A stretch of 5,176 bases of DNA, taken from contig JALTPW010000230.1 of NCBI GenBank assembly GCA_026999335.1, forward strand, positions 1 through 5,176, given 5' to 3'. Below, in pieces: positions 1 through 5,004 of the stretch (its first letter is position 1; each line of letters begins with the position of its first letter). Below the pieces are notes generated by a model. That model was given only the letters and a program-made list of their open reading frames with translations. It was not told the DNA's origin and searched no databases. Source of the DNA: Chromatiales bacterium (GTDB taxonomy: Bacteria; Pseudomonadota; Gammaproteobacteria; SZUA-152). A program made the position numbers and the translations under genes.

Positions 1-164
1 CCCTGCACACCACGGTCAGCATCGGCCTGGCATATTGCCACAGTATCAGCGCTTGCAGCGACCCCGATGAACTGCTTCACCAGGTCGATGTCGCCATGTA
101 TGAAGCCAAGCGCCAGGGACGCAACCGGGTGGTTGAGGTCGAGCAGGGGCATCCCTGGGAATAG
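1..164 (+). CDS. GGDEF-domain diguanylate cyclase, C-terminal fragment
   Basis: Only the last 53 codons are present; the reading frame begins at base 3 and ends at a TAG at 162-164. The peptide starts with LHTTVSIGLA, the beta-strand that follows the active site in GGDEF domains. It then has VDVAMYEAKRQGRNRV, the family's terminal (A)D-x-AMY-x-AK-x-x-GRN-x-V helix, with Val in place of the usual first Ala. In this family the domain condenses two GTP into cyclic di-GMP. The GG(D/E)EF active-site loop, any inhibitory site and all N-terminal sensor domains lie outside the window, so catalytic activity, input signal and membrane location cannot be judged. The GGDEF domain sits at the very C-terminus, with only about 12 residues after the GRNRV motif and no EAL domain behind it. 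The family call is firm; the specific protein is unknown. Confidence 0.93.
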   Translation, partial: LHTTVSIGLAYCHSISACSDPDELLHQVDVAMYEAKRQGRNRVVEVEQGHPWE

Positions 165-435
165 CGGACGTCCTGAAAAAGATGAAAAAATACTCTGTTT
201 GCCTCATTAATATGCAGGCAGCGCTCTTTTAGGCTGAGTAGTTACTTTCCATAAAAATTGCGCAGGGCATGGGTTTCAATGGGCCGCGGTTTGGCAAAAG
301 TCTTGACGACGTCTCGTACTCTGTACACTCGCGGAGCAGGTTCTCTCGGTAATAACCAGCGACTGAGAGACTATTGCCCTGTAGAATCGAAGCTACCGCG
401 TCCTGCTATCGCTCCTTACCTAAGAACGCCTACTT
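165..435. other. Intergenic stretch with possible RNA pairings, no gene seen
   Basis: No convincing coding region lies here; the open frame starting at 258 has no ribosome site and no recognisable protein. An 8-base palindrome GGACGTCC (166-173) follows the cyclase stop but has no loop or T-run, so it is not a normal terminator. Complementary segments could fold: CAGGGCA at 263-269 with TGCCCTG at 375-381, CCGCG at 284-288 with CGCGG at 330-334, and 342-350 with 362-370 (nine pairs including one G-U). Together they would make a closed, two-branched fold of about 119 nt. Short pairings like these arise by chance, and I do not recognise a known RNA family. The conserved core of cyclic di-GMP riboswitches is not visible. 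Confidence 0.25.
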
Positions 436-507
436 TTGATACCTGCCTCCATGCAGGTAATAAACAAGCAAAATTATACATAATTTTACGAAATACCCAG
501 GTTGACA
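436..507 (+). promoter_or_regulatory. Putative promoter/operator region of the HbpS-like gene with two dyads
   Basis: Two clean inverted repeats lie here. The first is TACCTGC (440-446) and GCAGGTA (453-459), a perfect 7-bp dyad with a 6-base centre. The second is AAAATTATACATAATTTT (470-487), a perfect 8-bp dyad with a 2-base centre; their centres are 29 bp apart. A possible sigma-70 promoter is TTGATA (436-441) and TAATAA (458-463) with 16-base spacing. That would place the first dyad in the spacer and the second at the start site. CATAAT (479-484) is an alternative -10. TTGACA at 502-507 matches a -35 perfectly but is too close to the ATG at 539 to have a usable -10. The arrangement suggests control by one or two dimeric DNA-binding proteins, which cannot be named from the sequence. 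Confidence 0.4.
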
Positions 508-538
508 CAACATCATCCACACCCACCGGGAGATTGTC

Positions 539-1054
539 ATGCGCAAACGATCACGACTAATGATTGTCAGTCTGTTGTATTTATTGGTCACGGCCGGGCC
601 CGTCCCCGCCGAAGAAGAGCAGCCAGTGCTGATCACGATTCCACGTATGTCCCTGGATACGGCACTGAGTGCCGCGCAGACGGCTATCGACACCTGCCGC
701 AAAGAGGGGGTACAAGTGGCGGTGACCATCGTCGACCGGGGAGGACACCCACAAGTGGTGCTGCGCGACGTACTGGCAATGAGCCTGACCCTCGCCATCA
801 GCCACAACAAGGCCTATACCGCGCTGTCATTCAATACGCCAACGTCACAACTCACGCAGCGCTTTACATCGCCCTTTTCCGTGGGCAAAACCCCCGGCCT
901 GGTGTTTTCCGCCGGCGGCCTGCCCATCCAGGCCGCCGGTTCCATTATCGGTGGTATCGGGGTCTCCGGCGCACCCTCCGGTGAGACCGATGAAAAATGT
1001 GCCCAAGCCGGGCTGGACGCCATTCAGGATGACCTGGAGATGGTGGAGATGTGA
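539..1054 (+). CDS. Exported HbpS/GlcG-like (DUF336) protein
   Basis: The product has 171 residues. An N-terminal signal peptide (RKR, then a hydrophobic stretch to about residue 20) probably ends at VPA|E after residue 24, giving an exported mature protein of about 147 residues, roughly one family domain. Family features are VAVTIVDRGGHPQVVLRD (60-77), the LAISHNKAYTALSFNTPT helix region (85-102) and the signature GGLPI...GSIIGGIGVSGAPSGETDE (126-152). The final helix contains CAQAGLDAI (154-162). Family members include the extracellular heme-binding HbpS of Streptomyces and GlcG from glycolate operons; many others have no known function. Heme or a related cofactor is therefore only a possible ligand. 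GGGAG at 528-532 lies six bases before the ATG and supports this start. No glycolate or two-component genes are adjacent; the gene stands alone between a cyclase tail and a repeat element. Family assignment is strong, function is open. Confidence 0.88.
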   Translation: MRKRSRLMIVSLLYLLVTAGPVPAEEEQPVLITIPRMSLDTALSAAQTAIDTCRKEGVQVAVTIVDRGGHPQVVLRDVLAMSLTLAISHNKAYTALSFNTPTSQLTQRFTSPFSVGKTPGLVFSAGGLPIQAAGSIIGGIGVSGAPSGETDEKCAQAGLDAIQDDLEMVEM

Positions 1055-1180
1055 AAAAACAGGTATCAACCGCAGCGACAATTGCTGACCTATACTCTTG
1101 GCCTTTGCCATCGACGAAGAACCGGAAGCTAATCTGCCAGAGATATGGACCGAACCCTGACGGCTCCCCACAAAAGCCTG

Positions 1181-1255
1181 GTAGGGTGGGCAGGTTTTTG
1201 TGCCCACGCGGTTGGCGCATATTCCACGTGGGCATGAAAAACCTGCCCACCCTAC
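1181..1255. repeat. Long inverted repeat, 31/32-base arms each containing a smaller dyad
   Basis: The left arm (1181-1211) and the reverse complement of the right arm (1224-1255) both start GTAGGGTGGGCAGGTTTTT and then run through TGCCCACG. They differ by about one substitution near the inner end and a small indel, and the centre is 12 bases (1212-1223). Each arm is itself a dyad: GTGGGCA pairs with TGCCCAC across a T-rich loop. The DNA or RNA could therefore form either one long hairpin or two adjacent short ones. The GTAGGGTGGGC-type sequence resembles dispersed intergenic repeats I recall from various proteobacteria. Open frames crossing it on both strands are by-products of the repeat. 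It could also stop transcription, but it lies about 130 bases past the HbpS-like stop. Confidence 0.8.
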
Positions 1256-1336
1256 ATGCATGGCTTTGTAAGTTTTATCTGTCCCCCTGATTCTGGATTA
1301 AAAATTTATTATTTCAATGGATTGCGCAGAAATATC

Positions 1337-1410
1337 GCCTGGGTCGAGCCTGAGGAATTCCGCGCGAGGCGCACGATAAATTCCCGGGTTTCGCTACGCT
1401 CAACCCAGGC
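1337..1410. repeat. Second nested inverted repeat with 13-base ends
   Basis: GCCTGGGTCGAGC at 1337-1349 is the reverse complement of 1398-1410 (GCTCAACCCAGGC) at 12 of 13 positions. The 48 bases between include GAATTCCGCGCG and TTCCCGGGTTTCGCTACG. The right-hand part, read on the minus strand as GCCTGGGTTGAGCGTAGCG, resembles another dispersed repeat type that I recall from intergenic regions of proteobacteria. It lies 11 bases inside the right terminal repeat of the larger element. No protein is encoded. It may be an independent repeat that inserted into the larger element, or one of its original parts. Confidence 0.55.
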
Positions 1411-1422
1411 TACTGGCTAATT

Positions 1423-1608
1423 TTGTGGGGAGCCGTCAAGGCCAGGCCCTCTCTGAGTGTGGTGGAGATACTGAAAGGGTATGAGACGGTGCAGGCGGTG
1501 TGTGAAAACGCCAGATACAGCACTGGTTTTATCACCGGCAAAACAACCGTGGTAGGCGCGAACCATGCCCGCGATGCAATAATCGTGATATTTCAAAATC
1601 GCGAATAG
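1423..1608 (+). other. Unrecognised 61-codon open frame, possible gene remnant
   Basis: This frame begins at a TTG inside the right terminal repeat and ends at the TAG at 1606-1608. The part outside the repeat reads like ordinary protein, with alternating hydrophobic and charged segments (SLSVVEILKGYETVQAVCE, then GFITGKTTVVGANHARDAI) and plausible codon use. I do not recognise a family. There is no ribosome binding site before the TTG, and the internal GTG at about 1459 is no better. It could be the 3' remnant of a gene whose upstream part was lost when the repeat element arrived, or a chance frame. Its stop codon forms part of the hairpin downstream of the GST-like gene, which argues somewhat for chance. 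Confidence 0.2.
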
Positions 1609-1621
1609 TCCGCGCTATTCG
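1595..1621 (-). terminator. Weak rho-independent terminator after the GST-like gene
   Basis: CGAATAG at 1602-1608 and CTATTCG at 1615-1621 form a perfect 7-bp stem with a 6-base loop. On the minus strand the stem starts five bases after the GST-like stop codon and is followed by CGATTTT. The position is right for a terminator of that gene, but the stem is only moderately GC-rich and the T-run is just four bases, so termination may be inefficient. Confidence 0.45.
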
Positions 1622-1625
1622 GATA

Positions 1626-2243
1626 CTACACCAGTATCTTTTGGCCACTGGGTCGTTTGCGCAGGCGTTCAAGGTAGCGATTGGTTTGTGACAGCTTGTC
1701 GAACAAATAACCACCGCGTCCACGCGCCAGATAATCCAGCATGGGAATGATCAGATAGTCGGCAATCCCCGGCTTATCCCCGGAAAAATAGTCGCTTGCA
1801 CACAACGCATTCTCAATAATCTCGAGTTGCTGCACAACTTCAGGCAATGCCGCTTCCAGCTTGGTTTCATCGACCTGACCATCCTTGCCGGAAGGGAAGG
1901 CATGCACCAGGACAAAACGGCGAATAAACGCTGGGTCAAAATAACAATTTGCGGCGCTGATCCATTGATCCATCAGGGCCAGCTCTGCGACGGGCGCCGG
2001 GCTTAATGATGGGCCATCGAAACGGCGATCAATGTAACGGCAAATAGCAGCTGATTCATACAATACAAAGTCACCGTGGCGGATTATTGGAACCTTTTTG
2101 AAGGGGTTGTTGAGTGTCAGACGGTCTGCCCGGCTGAGTCGTTCCTGGAACTGGTAAACAACCCCCTTCTCTTCACAGCAAAGTCGGACACTGCGTACAT
2201 AGGTGCTGTATTCTGCGCCATAAACCACGAGAGTCTCGTCCAT
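1626..2243 (-). CDS. Glutathione S-transferase family protein
   Basis: The 205-residue product has the length and two-domain layout of soluble bacterial GSTs. The thioredoxin-fold N-terminal domain (about 1-77) begins LVVYGAEYSTYVRSVRL. Ser13 (or Thr14) is in the usual place for the residue that activates glutathione, and there is no catalytic Cys there as in beta-class enzymes. KVPII (50-54) supplies the cis-proline, and ESAAICRYI (63-71) is the motif holding the gamma-glutamyl group of glutathione. The helical C-terminal domain (about 87-205) contains GDKPGIADYLIIPML (155-169). The N-capping box, usually (S/T)-x-x-D, is G159-I-A-D162, so its first residue is changed. Family members conjugate glutathione to electrophiles or reduce peroxides in the cytoplasm; the substrate is unknown. 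AAGGAA five bases before the ATG supports the start. The gene diverges from a TetR-type regulator, which suggests inducible expression. Confidence 0.9.
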   Translation of the reverse strand: MDETLVVYGAEYSTYVRSVRLCCEEKGVVYQFQERLSRADRLTLNNPFKKVPIIRHGDFVLYESAAICRYIDRRFDGPSLSPAPVAELALMDQWISAANCYFDPAFIRRFVLVHAFPSGKDGQVDETKLEAALPEVVQQLEIIENALCASDYFSGDKPGIADYLIIPMLDYLARGRGGYLFDKLSQTNRYLERLRKRPSGQKILV

Positions 2244-2353
2244 CGTTTTTCCTTGATTCTGTTTTGGGGCTTTTAGCCTAACCTGGTTCTATATATGATC
2301 AAGAACATATTTTACTGGCGAACTGCCAAGCCAAACAGATGAGGAGGGCAGAG
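2244..2353. promoter_or_regulatory. Shared divergent promoter region with a candidate operator
   Basis: These 110 bases must hold the promoters of both the GST-like and the TetR-type genes. The centre is AT-rich. GTTCT (2286-2290) and AGAAC (2302-2306) form a 5-bp dyad with an 11-base centre that contains TGATCA nearby, a plausible but imperfect TetR-type operator. On the minus strand TTGATC within this segment could be a -35 for the GST-like gene, which would place the dyad over the promoter. No strong -10 stands out. The TetR-type gene has a very good ribosome site, GAGGAGGG at 2341-2348, five bases before its ATG. Confidence 0.4.
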
Positions 2354-2944
2354 ATGCCATATTCCACAGAACATAAACAACGAACCCGGGAGAGCATTCT
2401 CTCCACCGCCATTCGTCTTTTTTCCAACAAAGGATATGACAGTGTCACGATAGACCAGTTGATGACCGATGCCGGTTTGACCCGGGGAGCCTTTTATACC
2501 CATTTTGACTCAAAAAGTGAACTCTATGCCGAGGCTGTTCTGGCCGCTGCCATGCAGAGTCCCATCGCCAGCGGCGCCTGTCCCGGGGAAGAAGGAACGG
2601 ACTGGATCAGGCGAACCGCATCGCTCTATCTGAGCAGAGAACACCTCGAGCAGGAAGACTTTCCTTGTCCACTGGCTTTTCTGGTGACAGACGTGGCGAA
2701 TCGTGAGCCGGCGGTGCGCAATACCTACACAAGGGTTTACGCGGAGTTTGTGAGGGTATTGCAAAGTCATCTGCCGATGGAAGCATCAACAACGGCCAAA
2801 GGGAGTGAATTGTCCTGGGCGATGGCGGCGTTGATGATTGGTGGTGTGGCAGTCTGCCGGGCATTGAATGATGAGGCGACCATCGATCGCGTTTTAGTGG
2901 CCTGCCGCCAAGTGGTGGAAGGCTTGGCGGAAGACGTGGCTTAG
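2354..2944 (+). CDS. TetR/AcrR-family transcriptional regulator
   Basis: The 196-residue product has the standard TetR N-terminal DNA-binding domain. RESILSTAIRLFSNKGYDSVTIDQLM (12-37) is helix 1 plus the start of the helix-turn-helix, and DAGLTRGAFYTHFDSKSELYAEAV (39-62) contains the recognition helix and the F-Y-x-H-F segment typical of the family. The C-terminal part is a helical ligand-binding and dimerisation domain. It includes FPCPLAFLVTDVANREPAVRNTYTRVYAEF (103-132), whose Cys105 lies at a position often written GCP in related regulators. Members usually repress nearby genes and release DNA when a small molecule binds. The start at 2354 is preferred over an in-frame ATG at 2339 because GAGGAGGG lies between them at ideal spacing. 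Divergent orientation to the GST-like gene makes that gene the likeliest target. The inducer cannot be predicted; an electrophile or other xenobiotic would fit. Confidence 0.92.
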   Translation: MPYSTEHKQRTRESILSTAIRLFSNKGYDSVTIDQLMTDAGLTRGAFYTHFDSKSELYAEAVLAAAMQSPIASGACPGEEGTDWIRRTASLYLSREHLEQEDFPCPLAFLVTDVANREPAVRNTYTRVYAEFVRVLQSHLPMEASTTAKGSELSWAMAALMIGGVAVCRALNDEATIDRVLVACRQVVEGLAEDVA

Positions 2945-3046
2945 GTTACCGTCCTGTTGATCAATCTGTGCGTGGTTGCCATAGACTGACTTGTTTTCCT
3001 TCGGTCGTTGTGGGCATGGTCGATTCCCCTATTTTGCTGTCCGTAA

Positions 3047-4381
3047 TCAGGCCCGTAGATAACGCGCCAGCAAACCCAGCCTCGGCATCTCATCCGGCCA
3101 TGGGATTAGCACCCGATGGCCGCCGCCGGGGGCCTCGTTGACGGCTTTTCCCCGCAGATCGGTCATAGTCTCGATGCGCATCTCCCGGTTACCCTCGGGG
3201 CGGATCACTTCCACTTTGTCGCCAATACGGAACTTGTTTTTGGCCAGGATCTCCGCCTGGCCGTCGACCACGGCAATGATTTCACCGCAGAATTGTTGTT
3301 CACTGCTCACCGAGTGGCCTTGCAGGTAATTTTGGTGCTCGGCGACATGGTGGCGCTGGTAGAAACCATCGGTGTAGCCGCGATTGGCCAGCCCCTCCAG
3401 CACACCCAGCAGGTGCGGGTCGAAGGCACGCCCGGCCACGGCGTCATCGATGGCCTGGCGGTAGACCTGCGCGGTGCGCGCGGCGTAATAGTGCGACTTG
3501 GTGCGACCCTCGATCTTCAGACAATCGACACCGATCTCACACAGCCGTGCAACATGCTCCAGCGCACGCAGATCCTTGGAATTGAGAATGTAAGTACCCT
3601 GTTCGTCTTCCTCCATGACCATTTGTTCGCCGGGACGGCCGCCTTCTTCAATCAACACCGGCTGGTCAGCCAATGGATGGCGGGGCATGTCGCCGCAGGC
3701 CGAAGGGGCGGTGGTGATCTCGGCCAGATCGATACCCAGCAGATCGCCTGTAGCATCTTCCGCGGCAGGGGTGACGCTGTAATCCCAGCGGCAGGCGTTG
3801 GTGCAGGTGCCTTGGTTGGGGTCGCGACGATTGAAGTAGCCGGACAGCAGGCAGCGGCCGGAATAGGCGATGCACAGGGCGCCGTGCACGAACACCTCCA
3901 ATTCCATATCCGGGCAGCGCTGGCGGATGTCGTCAATCTCGTCCAAGGATAATTCGCGTGACAGGATCACCCGCTCTACATTCAGGCTCTGCCAGAACTG
4001 CACGGTGGCGTAATTGACGGTATTGGCCTGTACCGAAAGATGGATAGGCATCTCCGGCCATCGTTCGCGCACCAGCATCATCAGGCCGGGATCGGCCATG
4101 ATCAGCGCATCGGGGCCGAGTGCGATCACCGGCGCCATGTCGGCCAGATAGGTGTCCACCTTGCGATTGTGCGGTGAGATATTGCTGGCGACGTAGAAAC
4201 GCTTGCCCTGGGCGTGGGCCTCATCGATACCGATGCCAAGGTGTTCGAGATCAAAATCATTGTTGCGCGCGCGCAGGCTGTAACGTGGTTGGCCGGCGTA
4301 TACGGCGTCGGCGCCGTAGGCCAGGGCATAGCGCATATTGTGCAGGGTGCCAGCGGGGGAGAGGAGTTCGGGGGCCTTCAT
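3047..4381 (-). CDS. trhP: tRNA wobble-uridine 5-hydroxylation protein TrhP (U32 family, YegQ)
   Basis: The 444-residue product follows the E. coli YegQ sequence, as I recall it, along its whole length (about 453 residues there). It begins with PELLSPAGTLHNMRYALAYGADAVYAGQPRYSLR (4-37), then DALIMADPGL (91-100) and HLSVQANTVNYATVQFW (114-130). The U32 signature EVFVHGALCIAYSGRCLLSGYF (162-183) follows. Cys170, Cys177, Cys193 and Cys197 are the likely iron-sulfur ligands. CLKIEGRTKSHYYAARTAQVYRQAIDDA (287-314) and a small C-terminal beta domain complete the protein. Though once listed as peptidase U32, TrhP is known to act in prephenate-dependent formation of 5-hydroxyuridine at tRNA position 34, the precursor of cmo5U-type bases. 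The related RlhA is much longer (about 650 residues) and less likely. The gene is monocistronic here, convergent with the TetR-type gene and divergent from the barrel-like gene. Its ribosome site is weak. A long open frame on the opposite strand (3116-3952) is an artefact of GC-rich codons. Confidence 0.95.
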   Translation of the reverse strand: MKAPELLSPAGTLHNMRYALAYGADAVYAGQPRYSLRARNNDFDLEHLGIGIDEAHAQGKRFYVASNISPHNRKVDTYLADMAPVIALGPDALIMADPGLMMLVRERWPEMPIHLSVQANTVNYATVQFWQSLNVERVILSRELSLDEIDDIRQRCPDMELEVFVHGALCIAYSGRCLLSGYFNRRDPNQGTCTNACRWDYSVTPAAEDATGDLLGIDLAEITTAPSACGDMPRHPLADQPVLIEEGGRPGEQMVMEEDEQGTYILNSKDLRALEHVARLCEIGVDCLKIEGRTKSHYYAARTAQVYRQAIDDAVAGRAFDPHLLGVLEGLANRGYTDGFYQRHHVAEHQNYLQGHSVSSEQQFCGEIIAVVDGQAEILAKNKFRIGDKVEVIRPEGNREMRIETMTDLRGKAVNEAPGGGHRVLIPWPDEMPRLGLLARYLRA

Positions 4382-4413
4382 AATGTGCTCGTGACGACGT
4401 GATTCGGCCGGCT

Positions 4414-4419
4414 ATTGTA
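4414..4419 (-). promoter_or_regulatory. Candidate -10 box for trhP
   Basis: On the minus strand this reads TACAAT, matching the sigma-70 -10 consensus at five of six positions. It lies about 33 bases before the trhP ATG and predicts a leader of roughly 25 bases. No good -35 is present at the right distance, so the promoter would be weak or would need an activator. Confidence 0.4.
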
Positions 4420-4431
4420 GCAAGCTGTGGT

Positions 4432-4479
4432 TTGCGGTGGCGCCTGTGGTAGGGTAGATTGCTTCAGACCCTACCACGG
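4432..4479 (+). promoter_or_regulatory. Perfect dyad over the likely promoter of the barrel-like gene
   Basis: GTGGTAGGGT (4446-4455) and ACCCTACCAC (4468-4477) are perfect 10-bp inverted repeats around a 12-base centre; as RNA the stem extends to 12 pairs with one G-U. A possible promoter is TTGCGG (4432-4437) and TAGATT (4455-4460) with 17-base spacing. This would put the left arm in the promoter and the right arm at the start of the transcript, so the dyad is better read as an operator than as a terminator. No T-run follows on the plus strand. It shares TGGTAGGGT with the repeat at 1181, which may be coincidence. Confidence 0.45.
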
Positions 4480-4514
4480 AAGACAAGCTGCATTGCCGTC
4501 TAAGGTGCATTGTC

Positions 4515-4982
4515 ATGAGGAAGTTGCTCTTGTCCATCACCCTGCTGTCGGGGCTATTCGCAGCCACGGCTGTGGCCGAACGGGCTTCCTTCGGCGCTGG
4601 CCTTGGCGTCCTCTACAACGGGGTCGGCATCAACCTTGCCCGGATGGACGGCGCCGATTTCAAATATGTCGCGCTGGGATGCACCACCCTCGGTTATTCA
4701 GCGAGCTATGGCACCACGTCCAACTGCGGCATCGGCGTTGGCTGGATGCGCTCGGACATCCTCTCGGACAGCGGCCGGCACGGGCTGGGAATTCATCTCG
4801 GCATTACCTACAACAGCCATGAAAACCGGGATCAAGTCGAGGCGTTCGCTGGCCTGCCTTATGTCTATTTCTTCAGTGGCATGGATACCGCCGGATTGAA
4901 CCTTGGCTTGACGCCCTATCTTGGCCGTCACAATGATGAAAACCGCGCAGGCTTTCTTCTCAACCTCGGCTATCAGTTCTGA
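4515..4982 (+). CDS. Small exported protein, probably an outer-membrane beta-barrel
   Basis: The product has 155 residues. A typical signal peptide (MRK, hydrophobic to about residue 18) ends at AVA|E after residue 21, leaving 134 residues. The mature part alternates glycine and aromatic or hydrophobic residues in short amphipathic strands, such as ASFGAGLGVLYNGVGINLA, NCGIGVGWM, GLGIHLGITYN, VEAFAGLPYVYFF and AGLNLGLTPYLG. It ends in FLLNLGYQF, where a C-terminal Phe is the usual recognition signal for outer-membrane barrel assembly. The length suits an eight-stranded barrel. Two cysteines (56 and 71) could form a periplasmic disulfide. I do not recognise the family. AAGGTG about seven bases before the ATG supports the start. 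A polysaccharide deacetylase-like gene follows after 22 bases, so co-transcription and a role at the cell envelope are likely. Confidence 0.75.
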   Translation: MRKLLLSITLLSGLFAATAVAERASFGAGLGVLYNGVGINLARMDGADFKYVALGCTTLGYSASYGTTSNCGIGVGWMRSDILSDSGRHGLGIHLGITYNSHENRDQVEAFAGLPYVYFFSGMDTAGLNLGLTPYLGRHNDENRAGFLLNLGYQF

Positions 4983-5004
4983 CGGCTTTCCTGCCAGGCA
5001 ACCG

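Larger units (their letters stand above)
1155..1441. mobile_element. MITE-like composite element with 21-base terminal inverted repeats
   Basis: The ends are inverted copies of each other: the core TGACGGCTCCCCACAAAA (1158-1175) matches 1421-1438 exactly in reverse complement. The match extends outward to 1155 and 1441 with a single mismatch, giving 20 of 21 bases. The 287-base unit has no transposase gene. Inside are two further, unrelated inverted repeats (1181-1255 and 1337-1410), separated by an AT-rich stretch. The size, long perfect ends and lack of coding capacity fit a non-autonomous miniature transposable element, or several repeats nested in one another. I found no clear target-site duplication next to either end (CCGAA on the left, CCAGG on the right), so insertion by transposition is not shown. 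It occupies most of the gap between the HbpS-like and GST-like genes. Confidence 0.55.

Noticed and set aside
263..381. Cyclic di-GMP riboswitch next to the GGDEF gene
   Set aside because: AGGGCA is present, but the other conserved core segments and receptor pairing of the known classes are absent.
502..507. TTGACA as the -35 of the HbpS-like gene
   Set aside because: A -10 at the right distance would fall in GC-rich DNA overlapping the ribosome site and put the start of transcription at or past the ATG.
258..560. A 100-codon open frame before the HbpS-like gene
   Set aside because: No ribosome site, low-complexity unconvincing protein, and it overlaps the probable promoter and start of the real gene.
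845..1261. Minus-strand open frames crossing the HbpS-like gene and the repeat
   Set aside because: They read through the long inverted repeat and the antisense of a well-supported gene; the peptides are repeat-derived.
2945..3046. Bidirectional terminator between the convergent tetR-type and trhP genes
   Set aside because: I could find no stable stem followed by a T-run on either strand.
3116..3952. A 278-codon open frame opposite trhP
   Set aside because: It lies wholly within trhP on the other strand, has no ribosome site, and its protein resembles no family; it follows from the GC-rich codon pattern of the real gene.
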